64,000 bases of DNA from Lactifluus volemus (Eukaryota > Basidiomycota > Agaricomycetes > Russulales > Russulaceae). Under the pieces are notes generated by a model. The model saw nothing but the letters and a program-made list of their open reading frames with translations. It was not told the DNA's origin and did no database searches. Positions 33,855-46,216 of this stretch are shown one piece after another. The stretch spans positions 112,517 to 176,516 of the forward strand of contig WTXI01000068.1 in the NCBI GenBank assembly GCA_022376515.1, read 5' to 3'. Each line of letters starts with the position of its first letter. Position 1 is the stretch's first letter. A program made the position numbers and the translations under genes.

Positions 33855-36329
33855 ATGTCCGAAGAAGCTCCTCCAGAAGCCGTCAGCGGAGAGGGAGTCG
33901 ATATGAGTATGTAACCCGTTACTCGACTTTGTCATGTCATCATCAAATTCATACTCTTCTATCATAGGTGACCTCCGCCATGTTCCTCAACCAGCGCAAA
34001 ATCAATCCTCCCAAGGACAGGCCGGCTTCTCAGATAGTTCAGGGCCTTTCTTTCACATGTACGTCAACATGACAGAGGAAGAAGACAACAGAATGGCAGA
34101 CCGCTGGCAAAAGGATGCTGATGGAATCCTTATTTTCGTGAGTCATTAAATCAGCTCTACCATGCTCTAGTTCAACGACCATTATAGACTGGTTTATTCT
34201 CTGCTGCACTCGCCACATTGCTTACGGTCTCTATTCAAGACCTAAAGCCAAATTCTCAGGATACCTCCAATTTCTATCTCGCAAACATCTATCAACTTCT
34301 CGCCGACCCAAACATATCTCGTGCATCAATCCTTGTCACACCAGCTCAACTGCCCACATTCTCGCCTCCGAAATCAGCTGTCTTAGTCAACTCGCTCTGG
34401 TCCCTCAGTTTGGTCATCAGTCTCACATGTGCCCTATTGGCTACATTGCTACAGCAGTGGGCGCGTCGATATGTCACAATCACACAACCACCACGGTACA
34501 GACCGCACAAGAGAGCATCGATCCGTGCATTCTTTGCTAATGGCGTAGACAAGTTTCACCTCCCTTGGTCGGTTGAAGCATTGCCCACTCTATTACATCT
34601 ATCCCTGTTCTTGTTCTTCTCCGGATTCATCGTTTATCTGTTTAACATCAATCATACTGTGTTCAATGTGGTTGTTTGGTGGGTGGGACTTGCAGGAGGT
34701 GTATACGGATGCATCACGTTGATGCCAATCTTCTGGCACGATAGCCCCTACTATGCACCACTTTCTTCCTCAGCCTGGCTCTTCTACACCGGCATCTGGT
34801 ATACAATCCTCCAACTTCTCGTGTTGTTTTCGGGTCGCTATACTTCTCCGTACTTTGGGGAGATGAGGATTTACGGCGCACGATTCTTTTCGGGTATAAC
34901 GAAGTCAGTCCAACACATAGGCTCACAATTGTCGGGAGAGACCAATAATCGTATCCTGACGTGGACAATTGACGCTCTGGACGAAGATAAGGAACTCGAA
35001 CAGTTCTTCGAAGCCATTCCTGGCCTCTGTAGCTCGAACGTGGTCGGCTATCTTGGACCGGATTTCACTAAAGTTGACTATACTTTGGCCTTGGCATGTT
35101 ATGGATTCATGAGCCTTACCTTGTCATCTAACTTGGTTTTGGAAGCCGACAAAACAAAGCGGGTCATGATCTGCGCAAAGGCCGTCGATTCAGCACACCT
35201 CTCTTACTCAACCATATATGTCCTCAATAGCCTTGTTGACTATGGCGTGGACATGTTGCAATCCGTTGGGATTGGACAATCTCTGAGAAGGGGCGGTGAT
35301 CAAGATCTTGGCTTATGTTCTCAAGGGATTATTGCTGGGATTATTGCGAGCGTGCCGGAACGGGATGACCATTGGATCGCACTAGTCAAGGATCAGCTGG
35401 GCGTATCAGAAGAGGTACTTCGAGATTACCTTGCAAATGGTGACAGTGTTCTACTTGCTAACTTGATCCACATCACTCCCCCCCTGTTCCGCTTGTGTCT
35501 AGAGGATATCTCGACAATGTCTTTTCATCTACATGCCATCATGTCGTGCCTTTCCAAATTCGACATTGAAAATACTCTTCCTAGGCTGCAGCACGACTTC
35601 TGTGCTTTGTGGAATGAACTTACTCGAGAAGCGCACAATCACGAATCTTATCATATTCCTTTATTTATTCTCAAACCCATTCAGCACCTTTATATCGCTC
35701 TGCATCCAGGCACCGGTGCTTACCCGACCGCCTTCAATCCCTTCCGGCCACTGTCGTACCCATTGTGTAATATCCAGACTCATCACTCTGACATCATGGC
35801 AGGCGAGACCACTCATCCTACGATCACCTCCCCCCTTTCCCGCCCTCCCGAAGCGGCTCTGAGCGCCATCACTCCTTCCACTGAGCCCTTTCCCACAGAG
35901 TCAGATCTTCTGGGTCGTCCTGCCCCATTAGTGTCGACAACCACTCCTCGCTCATGCTCCGCCCCTCCACTTGTCAGCTCCACTGATCCGCATACCAGCG
36001 CAGATCTCGGTATGGCTCCTCACATCCCATTATCAATTTCCCCTGCGTCGCTTCCGAGCGACACGCCTCCTTCAACCCCGCAGCCGTCTTTGACTTCTCT
36101 AGCATTCCGAACTGACCAAGTCACCACTGTTCCCAGACCCCTTCTTTCCACTTCAGCAACGGCTGTTTCTCTAGCGGCGCTGAATGACGAAACATTTGAT
36201 GACGATCACAATCCTCGGGCCTCAGACCGTTTTGATAATGTAGAGGCCCCACAGCGGCCAACGATGACCGTCCCTGACATAACCGCAGATATTTCGGGTT
36301 ATTCCCTTGACACTGATCCTCCAGAGTAG
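33855..36329 (+). CDS. DUF6535-family membrane protein (787 aa)
   Basis: Exons 33855-33906, 33968-34137, 34188-36329, in phase, 787 aa. It starts MSEEAPPEAVSGEGVDM, close to the start of its neighbour at 28731, so the two are recent paralogues. DUF6535 core WQKDADGILIF plus TGLFSAALATLLTV; helix 2 in SLWSLSLVISLTCALLATLL; helices 3 and 4 around LHLSLFLFFSGFIVYLF and VVVWWVGLAGGVYGCIT. The middle region carries NGDSVLLANLIHIT and DFCALWNE. The tail of about 200 residues is rich in Pro, Ser and Thr and differs strongly from that of the neighbour. Reading frame intact. Role unknown, membrane location inferred. Confidence 0.92.
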
Positions 36330-37234
36330 AGACGAAAGTCGTGTTGGTCTCTGGTAAGGCCAAATTCAGTCGTGACGGTGTTGGATACTTAAAATATCGT
36401 GCTGACAGTGTGTGAGCGTTGGAATGAGGATTAAGGACAGCGGGGTGGGATGACAGTGTGGGAAGCGTAGCGGACATTGTACAGTTACCCGACGCTGAGA
36501 TAAGCACAGACAACGCGGCTTCATCACATCCTCGAGGCAGCACCCGACCCCCCAGCCCTGCTGCCATACGTTATTATCCTCTCTACACGATAGCGCTGGT
36601 CGTTGGCATCAGACCCTCGAACAATCGCAACTGCGATGTCAGCACAATCATGATGCCATGGAACTTGATGCGATGTGAATTGACCCATGAGGGAAGGATT
36701 CCGAGTCAGTCCGAGTCAGCAACAACGTCATAACTCTCCTCGGTGGTGTCAGTGAAGGAGGAGGTGGTGGTGGAAGAGGAGGAGGAGGAGGAGCACCCGC
36801 AGGAAGGGCAGGGCACTTTGACAGAGATGCCGCAGCAGTCACCTATGTCGGAGTGAGCACCCATTGGGGGAATGACCGTCTCTATATGAGTAAGTTGAAC
36901 GTTTGAGGTAGGGTTACCAATGGTACAGGCACCCGGGACTGGCTGTGTGTAGCACATGTACAACAAGGGGTAAGCGGGACTACGGATGAGTGACCTACTT
37001 CCTACCTACTTCCTGTTTCCTGGCCTCGGTAATGATTACATACGTCTGTGTGGGTGAGGTGGCTCGCGGATGGTTTGACCCTGGGACATCCTTCTTTTTG
37101 GATATAGCGAAGTGTGTTATAGGTCATGACAGTGTATTCTATGATGTATGTATGTCAGCATGTCCGCTTGCTTGGTGGAAACGCGCCCAAGCATATTGAA
37201 ATTCGAAAATTACTGTACATCAACTAGAGTACGT
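36330..37234. other. Spacer with one doubtful small frame
   Basis: A minus-strand frame at 36706-36966 (86 codons) has several Cys residues (DCCGISVKVPCPSCGCS) and a Ser run encoded by a GGA/GAG repeat. It lacks a signal peptide in the same frame, so it is only a weak candidate for the last exon of a small secreted protein. Confidence 0.3.
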
Positions 37235-38867
37235 TCATACAAGTTTCGCCAACTGGATTGTATTCCGGCCAACATCTGTGGATAAATATACGTTCTTCAG
37301 GAATGTATCTCCCATTAACCATTGATTTGGGCCGCCCGCTTGACCCTCAGCGATCCCTGATACGCAGTCCCCGGTGGGATTGTTCGGGTCAACAGGCGCG
37401 AATGCAAGGTCACGAGGATCTATAGCGAATTCTCTCCCGCCAAATGTGACTGCAAGACTTGCATTGGTTGTACAAGGGACCGTGAATCCACCATTACCAT
37501 CGCTCTTCGCCCCTGGGATGGCCTGATGTATGACCTGAGCGTCACTAGAGGGAGCAATTAATAGCGTGGTGCCCGTATCAAGGATTGCAGTGCGGCCGAC
37601 AACTTTGAGATCTTGTCCATTTAGCGAGGCGGTGTCAATCTGAGCCTCCCAGAAGCCCTGTGGGTTGATATTGGGAATCGTGGTCAGCGTATTTGGGTCA
37701 AATTTGCTCGCGTCCAACCCTCCGAAGGTAACTTCGCCGTCGTTCTTCTGGTCAGCAAGGCGCGACAATTTGTACGATGTAATGGAATTTTGAATGAGCC
37801 CATTATTGGCAAGGGCCTCGACGACTGTAGGTACGCGTTGCTCCGATATGGTGCTCCGGGCTAGACCCATGATGCCATCAAAGGGGGATGTAGAACTCGC
37901 GAAATTATCGGTTTCTTGGGTGGCCACTCCAAAAGTGTGGTTGCCAAGCTGTAGACCTGCGATGGCGACATTGTCTGTGATGACAGTTCCACTGACGGCC
38001 CCAAGCCCATATTGGACTTGGAAAGACTGTGTTGTATTCTGAAACGAACCTGAGGATTGGGGGCCGAGAAAGACGTGGTTTCCCTACAAAACCTGAATGA
38101 GGTGTGTGCGATAAGCAAAACGGAGAGATGCGTACGCAATCTGTTCCGTTGGTAGATACACAGCCCTCTGCACCCACCCAAAGGTCAGCGGAACCAGAAT
38201 CGGCCAGTAAGTTAAAGGAACGAGGCGGAGTGCCCATTTCAATAATCGCGACGTAACCCGTATCGGCACCCTGATCGGCAAGCCCGATAGAATTTGGAGT
38301 TGTAGGCGTATTGGCAGGTGTGAGGGTATCATTCGCAAGAGCTGCTACATCAATAGGGCTGAAGCCCTGGTTGCCATTTGCCGTGCTAGTGGTAGACCCG
38401 GTGACATCAGCCTCAAAAGTCTTTTCACTGGAAACATGTCTTGTGAGACCATTACAGTATGGAGGGAATGTAAAGGCGTACATGGAGTTAGGGCCAGAAT
38501 GACTGCCGGGCTTGGCACCAGCGTGACCGACACGAAGGCTACGAGCGGCGATCTGCGCCTCACGAGCGGCAAGTCGCTCAAGATATATCTTAGGAGAGAC
38601 ATCCACGATACCCGTCATACGGGCGAGGCGGCGATGCGAGCGATTGATGTGTCTTTGTAAAAGCTATGCAAAGGATTATTATGGGTTCCAATAGGTTGTA
38701 GGAGAAACGATACGAACTATCTGAGGATGGAGGTCGCGTCGGATAGCAATTTGCTGGAGAGACAATTTGACGAGTCCCGTTTGCTCTCGCGTTAGTGGAA
38801 TAGCATAAGCTTCAAACGTTATCCATAAGAGGGTTGCCGGGATCAAAATGAAAGGCGTGAGCTGCAT
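37235..38867 (-). CDS. Secreted pepsin-type aspartic protease (A1 family, 508 aa)
   Basis: An extracellular or vacuolar endopeptidase active at acid pH. Exons on the minus strand: 38718-38867, 38136-38663, 37235-38083; GT-AG introns of 54 and 52 bp, phases agree, 508 aa. A signal peptide (MQLTPFILIPATLLWITFEA) is followed by a propeptide with a basic stretch (RHINRSHRRLARM). The first catalytic motif is LLADSGSADLWVG (Asp-Ser-Gly where Asp-Thr-Gly is usual), and the second is AILDTGTTLL. The mature enzyme lobes and closing YLSTDVGRNTIQLAKLV fit the A1 fold. The pro-region before GYVAIIEMGTPPR is long and poorly conserved. No clustered hydrolases are nearby. Very likely functional; Ser for Thr in the first motif is tolerated in known members. 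Confidence 0.95.
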
Positions 38868-40375
38868 TAGTGTAGAATAGTGGTATAGAATACAGCTGAA
38901 AGACAGGACCAGCCTGTAGTATTCAATGAAAGAATGGATGGGTGGGGATGAAAGAGAATGGAAGTAATTCCTCGTCCTTTATGTGTGACCAGGTGTACGG
39001 GAACAGACGCAATCCTGACAACATAATGACATGCGGCCCAAGTCTGTGTCTGACGACCATTTAATTAGCTTTTGTGCTTAATATCCGGTGCGTGGACCAT
39101 GCGTTGGTGAGGAGTGGACTATTGTTTGGGCCCAGGGATAGACGCCCGGAAAGAGCTACGACGGAGAAGAACAATGAGGAACAAGAGAACTTGGTGACTA
39201 TACCGGTAGTTTACGAACAAGTTAGCTCCCGAGAATAAAGCGCTTTCCTTTGGGTCTGACTTGTTTGTGAATAGTACAATCAGGCATTGTTTGCTCGGTA
39301 GACTTGAGTCAACGTCTTGTTGCCACGTCCGCTTACGTGTGCAGATTACAACACCGTTCACGTGGTTGTTTTTCCCTTCTTAGCCATCCCTTGGTCGATT
39401 TGTGTACCGCGACACAAAAATATGTGTGCTCAGCGTTTCCCTTAGCGTGACCCGCCAGGGTTGGCAACTCCTTCTTGTGAGCGCACGCTCCCAAACTCTC
39501 GGAATAGGATTAATTGGTTTCTCAATGAATTTTTTTTTGAAGAAAACAAGTAAGATTTTGGTGTAGCTACAACAACAATGGTGCATATTCTGCAACCAAA
39601 CGTGGCTGTTCATGAGGAAATGGAAGTGGGTGAGATTGTAAGGAATTTGAGAGCGGTGCGGCGGGTCATCCAGCACGGATGGCACCCTCATGATCTTGAC
39701 CGAATCGGGAATTCGGCGGAGCGGGAGGGGGATTGGAGAGTCGCGTGGGCAGGTGTGGTAGTGACGAGAGATGTGCGCATCGCATGGCAGCACCCTCGTG
39801 CACAGGTGTCAGAGGGGGGGGGGGGGGGGGGGGGCGCCTGGCAGCCGAGATTGTGAACGCTGACCTTTTGCTGAGGCGGCAGCGGTGACCAGCATTTTTC
39901 GCTTGGCAGTGGCTCGGCAGTGGAGGAGGAAGCTGAGACAATGACTCCCGAGGGTGATGGTGGAATATCAACAAGATGATCCACACGCCTCTTCATTATC
40001 ACTCACGTTATATCGTATGTTTAGCATTTTGAACCCATCGGAGAAAAAAAAGTCATGATTCGACGGCTCCTACATCGTGTTTGCTAAGGTGAATTGATCA
40101 CCTTTGAAACGGGGCGATGTTGTCACGATTCACGACGTTTTACATCGTTCTGTGTTTTTCCGAGTCAAGTGTTTGGGAGGCACATCCATTCCGGGAGATG
40201 CCGATTGTAGAATTATTACAAGTGAGTGGTGCATCTTCTACTATGTGTGGGGATCATATAACTTCTGTACCGTGCTTTGCTAACTTGGAATGCGGGAATA
40301 TGTAAAGCGAACTATGGAGTAAAAATATGCATGACTGCGTTATAACATGGGGAGGTTTCCAACCTGAGTTAATGT
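38868..40375. other. Spacer between protease and MDM34, with a 21-base G run
   Basis: No gene supported. It includes the 5' flank of the protease gene and the 3' flank of MDM34. At 39814-39834 there are 21 consecutive G residues, a likely length-unstable tract, inside a purine/pyrimidine-skewed segment (39790-39840). Confidence 0.5.
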
Positions 40376-42830
40376 TCATTCATGATACGAATACCCATGC
40401 CGTCGCAGAGAATACGAATCCATGTTTTCTGGTGAGCGAGCATGATGTGCATGCGGCTGAGGTTGTCTATCCCCACGCCGAAGCGCCGCATACTCCAACG
40501 ACGGAGGTCCAGGTTCTTCTGGTTCTGATCCGGCAACGACAGGTGGCTCGGAACGTATGCGAAAATATCGATCCATATCCTCCGCATCAAACTCACTCGG
40601 CGGAGATATCGACTCTCCCCCTTCATCGTCCGTGCGCGGCCCCTCACCTGTCTGTGCTTCCGCCGCGGCGGTCCCTAGCGCATACGTACGGCGCCTGCGC
40701 GCACGTGGTGGAGCACGTGGTGGAGTAGGCGGTGCGCGACGCGGGCCGGAGCGCACTGTGAAGTGAGAGAGAGCACGGGTGTACGGAGAGAGGGTATGGT
40801 TCGAGTGTGCGAGAGTTGCAAGCGTCGAGAGCGCACCATGGAGCGCGGGGCGCAGTACTATCCGGGGGTCGGTGTCCCCGCTTGCACTCATGCTCGTTAT
40901 GGATGTACGCCGCGCGCGCTCGCGTGGGACAGGTAGTAAAGCTTCGGTGGAAGGTGGGGTAGGCACAGAGTGTGTTTGTGTGTGAGAGCTGGACTCGTGC
41001 GTGGGGCTTGACGGTGATGGTGATACGGCGCGGTGGGGAGGCGAATAATAGAGTGGCGGGGTCGGTACCTCGAATGGGTCGCGGTGGTGTGGGTAAGTAT
41101 GTATACTAGAAGAGCGCGGGAGTGAGTTAGCTACCCCAAAGGGGGGCAGGTAAGGATTATGCAGCGAGTGAGGGCGGCGAGGGAAGTCTGCCCGGGGCAG
41201 CCGTTCGAGCGCGGCGTGGGTAAGGCGAGATGGTGATGAGTGTCTTTCAGAGCGGGAAATCCCCGGGTGGACCTGCGAATGCGCGTGGAAGACACGTGGA
41301 CGTGTCACTGTGCCACCACCAACAGCTGGAACAGTTTCGTACTCGATGCCTGAGCTTGTCCCCGCTTGACGGTCACCTATCACTGATGGCTCAGGAGTAT
41401 AAACTGGCACTGTGTCCTCCCAGTCGATTTCATCGTACGACGTCCCCTCTTCCATAATATCAGCATCATCCTCATCGGCACTTTCCTCTGCGAGATCTGC
41501 GAGCCCGCGGCTAGGATTCGCAAAAAGGCGACCAAAAGAGCGGAAGACGGATTTTGTCGGAAGACCCTCCGGTCGCAGGCCGTAAGTGGGGTCGAAATTC
41601 TCGATTTCGGGGAATGTGCTATCGGGGGGATCCGGAGATAACGCGGGGGAGGGAGATTCCGGGCGACGACTTCTAGAGCGGGCCGTACCCGTAATTGACG
41701 AACCTGAAGAGGTCCGCGCACGGGGATTGTACGTTCGCATCCCGGATGTCATTGTGTATGCAACAGAGGGTTGTCTGGCGTTGGGTAGAGGGTGCTGATG
41801 AAGGGTGCGAAGATCTGGCGCGGACATTACCATGGATGGATCTGGGGTAGGTGGCGCAGGTGGAGCATTCGCAAGATAAGGGGCCTCAACCTTAGCCTTC
41901 ACCCACTGCTGGCTCAGTCTATGGATGATTCCGGGAAGATCTTCGCGGAACATCTGACGCAGCTGTCCCTCGATCTCGTGTTGGATGAAGGACTGGATAA
42001 CGGCTATAGAATCGAATGTGCTATTGATGTCCACGTTCTGAAGTGGGTCTGTTTTGAAGACTAATGTGATGCCTTTTTGTTTTGAAACGACGAGAACGAC
42101 ATAAGAAGAAAGTCGGAAATGGGAAAGGCGTAGGAGCATGGGCACCACGAGGGGTTGTTTCGCCGCCAACATTCCACTGGAACCCGTCATGAGATGAATG
42201 TCGGGCTGTTTGTGGTTCAGAGGATTTGCCTATAGAATAGGAATGTTAGCAAGAGGACACCTCCGAAAAAACAGTCAGCCACGCGCGCGCTCGTAGCGCA
42301 GACAGTCGAATAGGAATAATGCAATCAAAAACGACAAGTCTTTGTGCAATGTGTAGAAAGCAGTCACCGAAAGACAACCATCCTGGACAAATCTCCCAGC
42401 TCTGGGAATTTAAACGAGAAGGGAAGGATGCCATTTGCAGGAACATCCATTTGGAAGCAGAGGGAGGGGAAGGAACAGCAGGGAACAGCACACACCTGCA
42501 CTTTAGTCCTCAAGACGAGGTGTGCATCGCCCGCATAGGTTAGACGAAATATTCCGCGAAATTGTTCCATGGTGAGGTCACCAATATCACGAACTTCGAG
42601 CTCCGGGGGCTGTCACACGACAGGACGACGGGAGAGGGGGCGTTGATGAGCAGCGTCGGGGGGAGGGGGGCCCACACACGCACCTGAGTACCCATCTCTA
42701 GTTCTACGACCTCAATCTTGTCTGCGATGACTGGTGGTTTGGGGCCCTTGTTAAGGGCTGCGTTGAGCATTTCGATAGCGTCGGCATGGAACTGGTCGGA
42801 GAAGCGGGGCCATTGGAACGAAAAGGACAT
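40376..42830 (-). CDS. mdm34: MDM34, ERMES complex subunit at ER-mitochondria contacts (704 aa)
   Basis: Mdm34 is the mitochondrial outer-membrane subunit of ERMES, a lipid-transfer tether to the ER. Exons on the minus strand: 42684-42830, 42496-42609, 40376-42229; GT-AG, in phase, 704 aa. The start [14 protein letters not shown] and the following [20 protein letters not shown] match the N-terminal SMP domain. [12 protein letters not shown] with [18 protein letters not shown] and later [25 protein letters not shown] and LPGIIHRLS continue it (domain about residues 1-205). The remaining 500 residues are a low-complexity Ser/Pro/Arg-rich extension, longer than in yeast. It belongs to the conserved right half of the window. 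Confidence 0.93.
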
Positions 42831-43228
42831 TGCGGGAGTGATAAGTGCGAGTTATGGGACGGTCATAGGCAAAAGGGGAAGATATCTAGTTACAGAGTTG
42901 GTAGTGAGCGCAAGCCAGTCATGATAGTGCGGCTGAGAGAATATTACAAGTGAACGGCGTTCATCCTTCCGCTTCGTCCCGACTGGTTAGTACGCCTAAC
43001 GTAACGAGTCACCTTTTTTTAGTTCCTGTGGCTTGCGAGGCCAGGTACAGGTCGTCGCTATCTCTCTCGGTCCCATTCGTCCTTCCTTCTCCCTGATGGA
43101 CAAACCATATATTAATCAACGACAGATTGGACACGATACATAAATGTACTACGCCATAGAGATAAACAGGAAATCATTACAAGGTATGAGGTCATACTGA
43201 ATGAGTCTGCAGGGCCAGCCACGCGAGA
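42831..43228. other. Intergenic: MDM34 promoter and 3' flank of the next gene
   Basis: A spacer of 398 bp between two minus-strand genes. No open frame of note and no RNA gene recognised. Confidence 0.5.
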
Positions 43229-44637
43229 TCAAGAGCTGATAAAGAATTGATTAAAGAGCGCCAGGCTCTGTGAAAACGTGTCTTGCAGCCTAGAGTAGAG
43301 AGGAGGGTCTTCGGAATGGTCATTTGCGTGGCCTCCCCATGGGGGCATCGTAGATATGGGGTCACCGGCCTCTGGATCTTCTTCGGGATATGAGATAAAC
43401 TCCTCGAACAGTAGTCCCAAGTTGATCGAGGGTGCAGGTGCAGGTGCGTGTGCCGCCATTGCGGCTGCGAGAAACGCTGGGTCGGTCGTCGGAGGGAGGA
43501 GATGAGGGGGCAAGTAAAGTTCCGGCTCGTCGTATTCAAATTCCATTTCGGATTCCTCGTGCCAATGAATAACTTGCGTAATGACAGGAGGAGGTACGCT
43601 GAAGGATATAGACGAGGTTGGAGCCAGTTCTTCATCGACTTTCTCGTCACATTCCGGCTCGTCCTTCCGGCCTTCAGCGACGGTGGTAGTATTAGTGAAA
43701 TAGCGCGGAATGGAAACCGGCGGGAAATCAGAAGGGCATATTTCCTCTACGCCTGGCTCGACAATCGGATGCCAAGAGTCCAGAATCTTCTCCACCTTGG
43801 CCGCGGTCATCTTGGCCGGCTTTCGCTTTCTGCTCTTACGCTTCTGAGAAAGCTGGGCTCTCAGGAATTCTTGCTGGCCAAAGGTCATTTTGAGCACTCG
43901 GTACCCCTTCTCAAACGGCGACATCTGAATGCCGGAGAATGGAAACAGCTTTCCGTGTTCATCTGGGAAGTGAGTCTGAAATCCTTCACATGTCTTGATG
44001 TGGCGCAGCATCGCCTCGCCTCGACCCGTTCTAACAACAAGACATAGTTAAGTAGTGTTCCAGGAATATAAATATAGACTGTCGCTGACCCGTCTTGACA
44101 CTGAGAGTCAAGGACGCAGCCCGGGCAAACGACCCTCGGGAGCCACTGGACGATTTCGGGGCCCAAATGGTCTGCGTGATCTTTGGAAAATAGCTGATGC
44201 TTGCGAAGGCTTGGGATGTCGAACAGAGGTTCGCCGTCAACGATGCGGACAAATCTAGCACAGCAATCCTTGGCAACTTCGACCTTTTCTCGTACCCTCA
44301 CAGGTAGTTCGTTCTGCGAAAAGAAGTCAGAATTACTTGGTACGCTATTTGCGCACGGAGCTAAATGACGTACCAACAACCGTGATGTAGGGATGGATAT
44401 GGTACCCGCATCCCCGATGTTTAACCAACAGGAATTCGGCTTCGGTTTGACCATCGCGCTCATTTTAGTCTTCCCAAAATCTGGCTTGGCCCTGGTCCTC
44501 CCAGTGGTATTCTTCAGGATGGACATTTTGTTCCTGGCGTCAATGGTAGAAGTGGCGCGAAGATTCATACGGTGGCTGGACGGTAAACGGCTAGCTGCAC
44601 GAACGAGTGCTTTCGATATGCGACCAGCGCGAACCAT
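43229..44637 (-). CDS. Unrecognised protein with a Cys/His-rich segment (429 aa)
   Basis: Exons on the minus strand: 44374-44637, 44090-44313, 43229-44030; GT-AG, in phase, 429 aa. The N-terminus is basic (many Lys/Arg, GRTRAKPDFGKTKM). Exons 2 and 3 join to give VCPGC, a further Cys eight residues on, and HIKTC after the splice. This spacing could form one zinc-binding site, and a DNA- or RNA-binding role is possible but not shown. A short basic motif (QKRKSRKRKPAKM) could be a nuclear localisation signal. The C-terminal half is acidic and Pro-rich. I do not recognise the family. The consistency of splice phases and lack of stops support a real gene. Confidence 0.75.
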
Positions 44638-45519
44638 GCCAGGGACAGGAAAGACGGAAGAATATAATAAGTTTTAATCCAGGAGGTCTTGGCTTGGGAA
44701 AGTGGAAACCCTCCGAAGGACTGCACGGTTAAATAGTGCAGACCCGGGGCCAAAGGTATCGCAAGCCACAAAACGCTTTACACGCCACAGAAGGGCCACA
44801 TGGTACCAATCTCGAGCTCAGTTACTCCGAGGACATAGAGATGCTTCAAAAGGCGTTGTGGAGAGAGCGAAGAGAGAGAGTAAACATGTACACGGATCCT
44901 CAGGCGAGCCACACCGCGCGCATTCAAAGAGGTTTGACATCCATTCTTGGGCGTAAGAAATGGTGGAAGGGGGACCCCCGCTATGGCAATAAACTTTTCG
45001 AGCAACGCGAAGCGCATTGTGCCTCCGAAAACACAATGTTGTGGAAATGTTGTCGCGCAAGATGAGGTGTGTTTAATCGGGAGTGGGAGCATGAGCATGG
45101 GTGACCAAGTTGGACGGATTCAGCAGTTCAAGAGCCAGTAGAGCATTCCCCTTCGCTTAGGCGATGTGGACTGGTGCGGACGCAAGGGCCCGGCGAACCC
45201 GGCGACGCTTGTGCTCCCGATAACTGAATTGCTAAATTCAAACATGGTTGCCCTTCCCGACTCAGTAAACGACAATCACTTCTGAGAGTTCAATCGAGAC
45301 TTGCTCGGCTGAGGGGGTCTTTGAGTTCCGTTGCACCTACTAGCCTGACTGACGGTCATGCTCGAAACAACCACATGAAGTAAGGCCCTTGAGTCCCGGT
45401 AATACAATTCATACAGATCTGTGCTACTACAGTACCTACTACACACTTGCACTTTTCGCATCTCCGTCATTACCTCTCGTCAAAAAAACAAAGAAACAAA
45501 AGCTTTTGCTTTAAGCGTG
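44638..45519. other. Divergent spacer with a possible small gene at 44736-45065
   Basis: The spacer lies between divergent genes. A plus-strand frame at 44736-45065 reads smoothly (EDIEMLQKALWRERRERVN, then RGLTSILGRKKWWKGDPRYG) and could be part of a short expressed gene. Its start and any introns are unclear and it overlaps antisense frames. No family recognised. Confidence 0.35.
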
Positions 45520-46068
45520 ATGCGCAGCCAGAACCCCAACTTGTCACCTCGTGTTGGCTTGCCTCAACGACAGCCACAACGCTTAGTATCGCCGAACAAC
45601 GACACCATTACCACTTCAACTCCCACTCCACACTCTGAGCGCCACTCACACCATCGTCGAGATACAATACCATCTCAAATGGTCTTATTCCGTGCAGCAG
45701 CCCCACCGATCCTCTTTGCCATCCTAATCGCAGTGCTGCTCATCGAGCTCCGCGCGCGCCTCGCCTCTCCACTCCCTCATAGTACCCCTCTGCCTCTGGG
45801 CGTCGACGTTTCTATACATGGAAACACTTCCATGCAGCGTGCGCTCATATGGGCAGAGGCGCGTTGGCCGGGTTTATGGATAGTCCTCCCTTTGGCGTGC
45901 GCGGGGACTCTCGGCGCGTTGCGTGTCGTAATTTGGGTCTGTTTTACTGTGCTTAGTCGTCTAGAGGGACAAGTGAACTCGTCGGATTTCGCGCGCGTTA
46001 GGATCGGTCGGTGGGAGGATGGCAGTAGCGTGTCGGGTAGCGAACTTTTGACCGGGATGTTCACGTGA
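45520..46068 (+). CDS. Small predicted membrane protein, unknown family (182 aa)
   Basis: The first ATG in the frame is at 45520 (MRSQNPNLSPR), giving 182 aa to the stop at 46066-46068; the frame is open further upstream but without ATG. A hydrophilic N-terminal 48 residues with His and Arg (HSERHSHHRRDTIPS) is followed by helix 1 (AAPPILFAILIAVLLIEL) and helix 2 (WIVLPLACAGTLGALRVVIW). It may be a two-pass protein with both ends on the same side. No intron needed. It converges with the next gene, with 148 bp between the stops. Function not known. Confidence 0.6.
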   Translation: MRSQNPNLSPRVGLPQRQPQRLVSPNNDTITTSTPTPHSERHSHHRRDTIPSQMVLFRAAAPPILFAILIAVLLIELRARLASPLPHSTPLPLGVDVSIHGNTSMQRALIWAEARWPGLWIVLPLACAGTLGALRVVIWVCFTVLSRLEGQVNSSDFARVRIGRWEDGSSVSGSELLTGMFT

Positions 46069-46216
46069 TGTCTTTTTTTATTGCGAATGACGTTCAACGC
46101 CCAAGTATGATATTGTGTTTCGGTATTACAAGACATAGTAGATGACGATTTAACTACATGGTGGATTATTTAAACAATCTCATAAGTACGTCAGACTTTG
46201 GTTAGGTTTATATGAT

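Noticed and set aside
36706..36966. Cys-rich 86-aa secreted effector
   Set aside because: No signal peptide in frame, Ser run is produced by a simple repeat and no splice partner was found. Left as a doubtful frame in the spacer.
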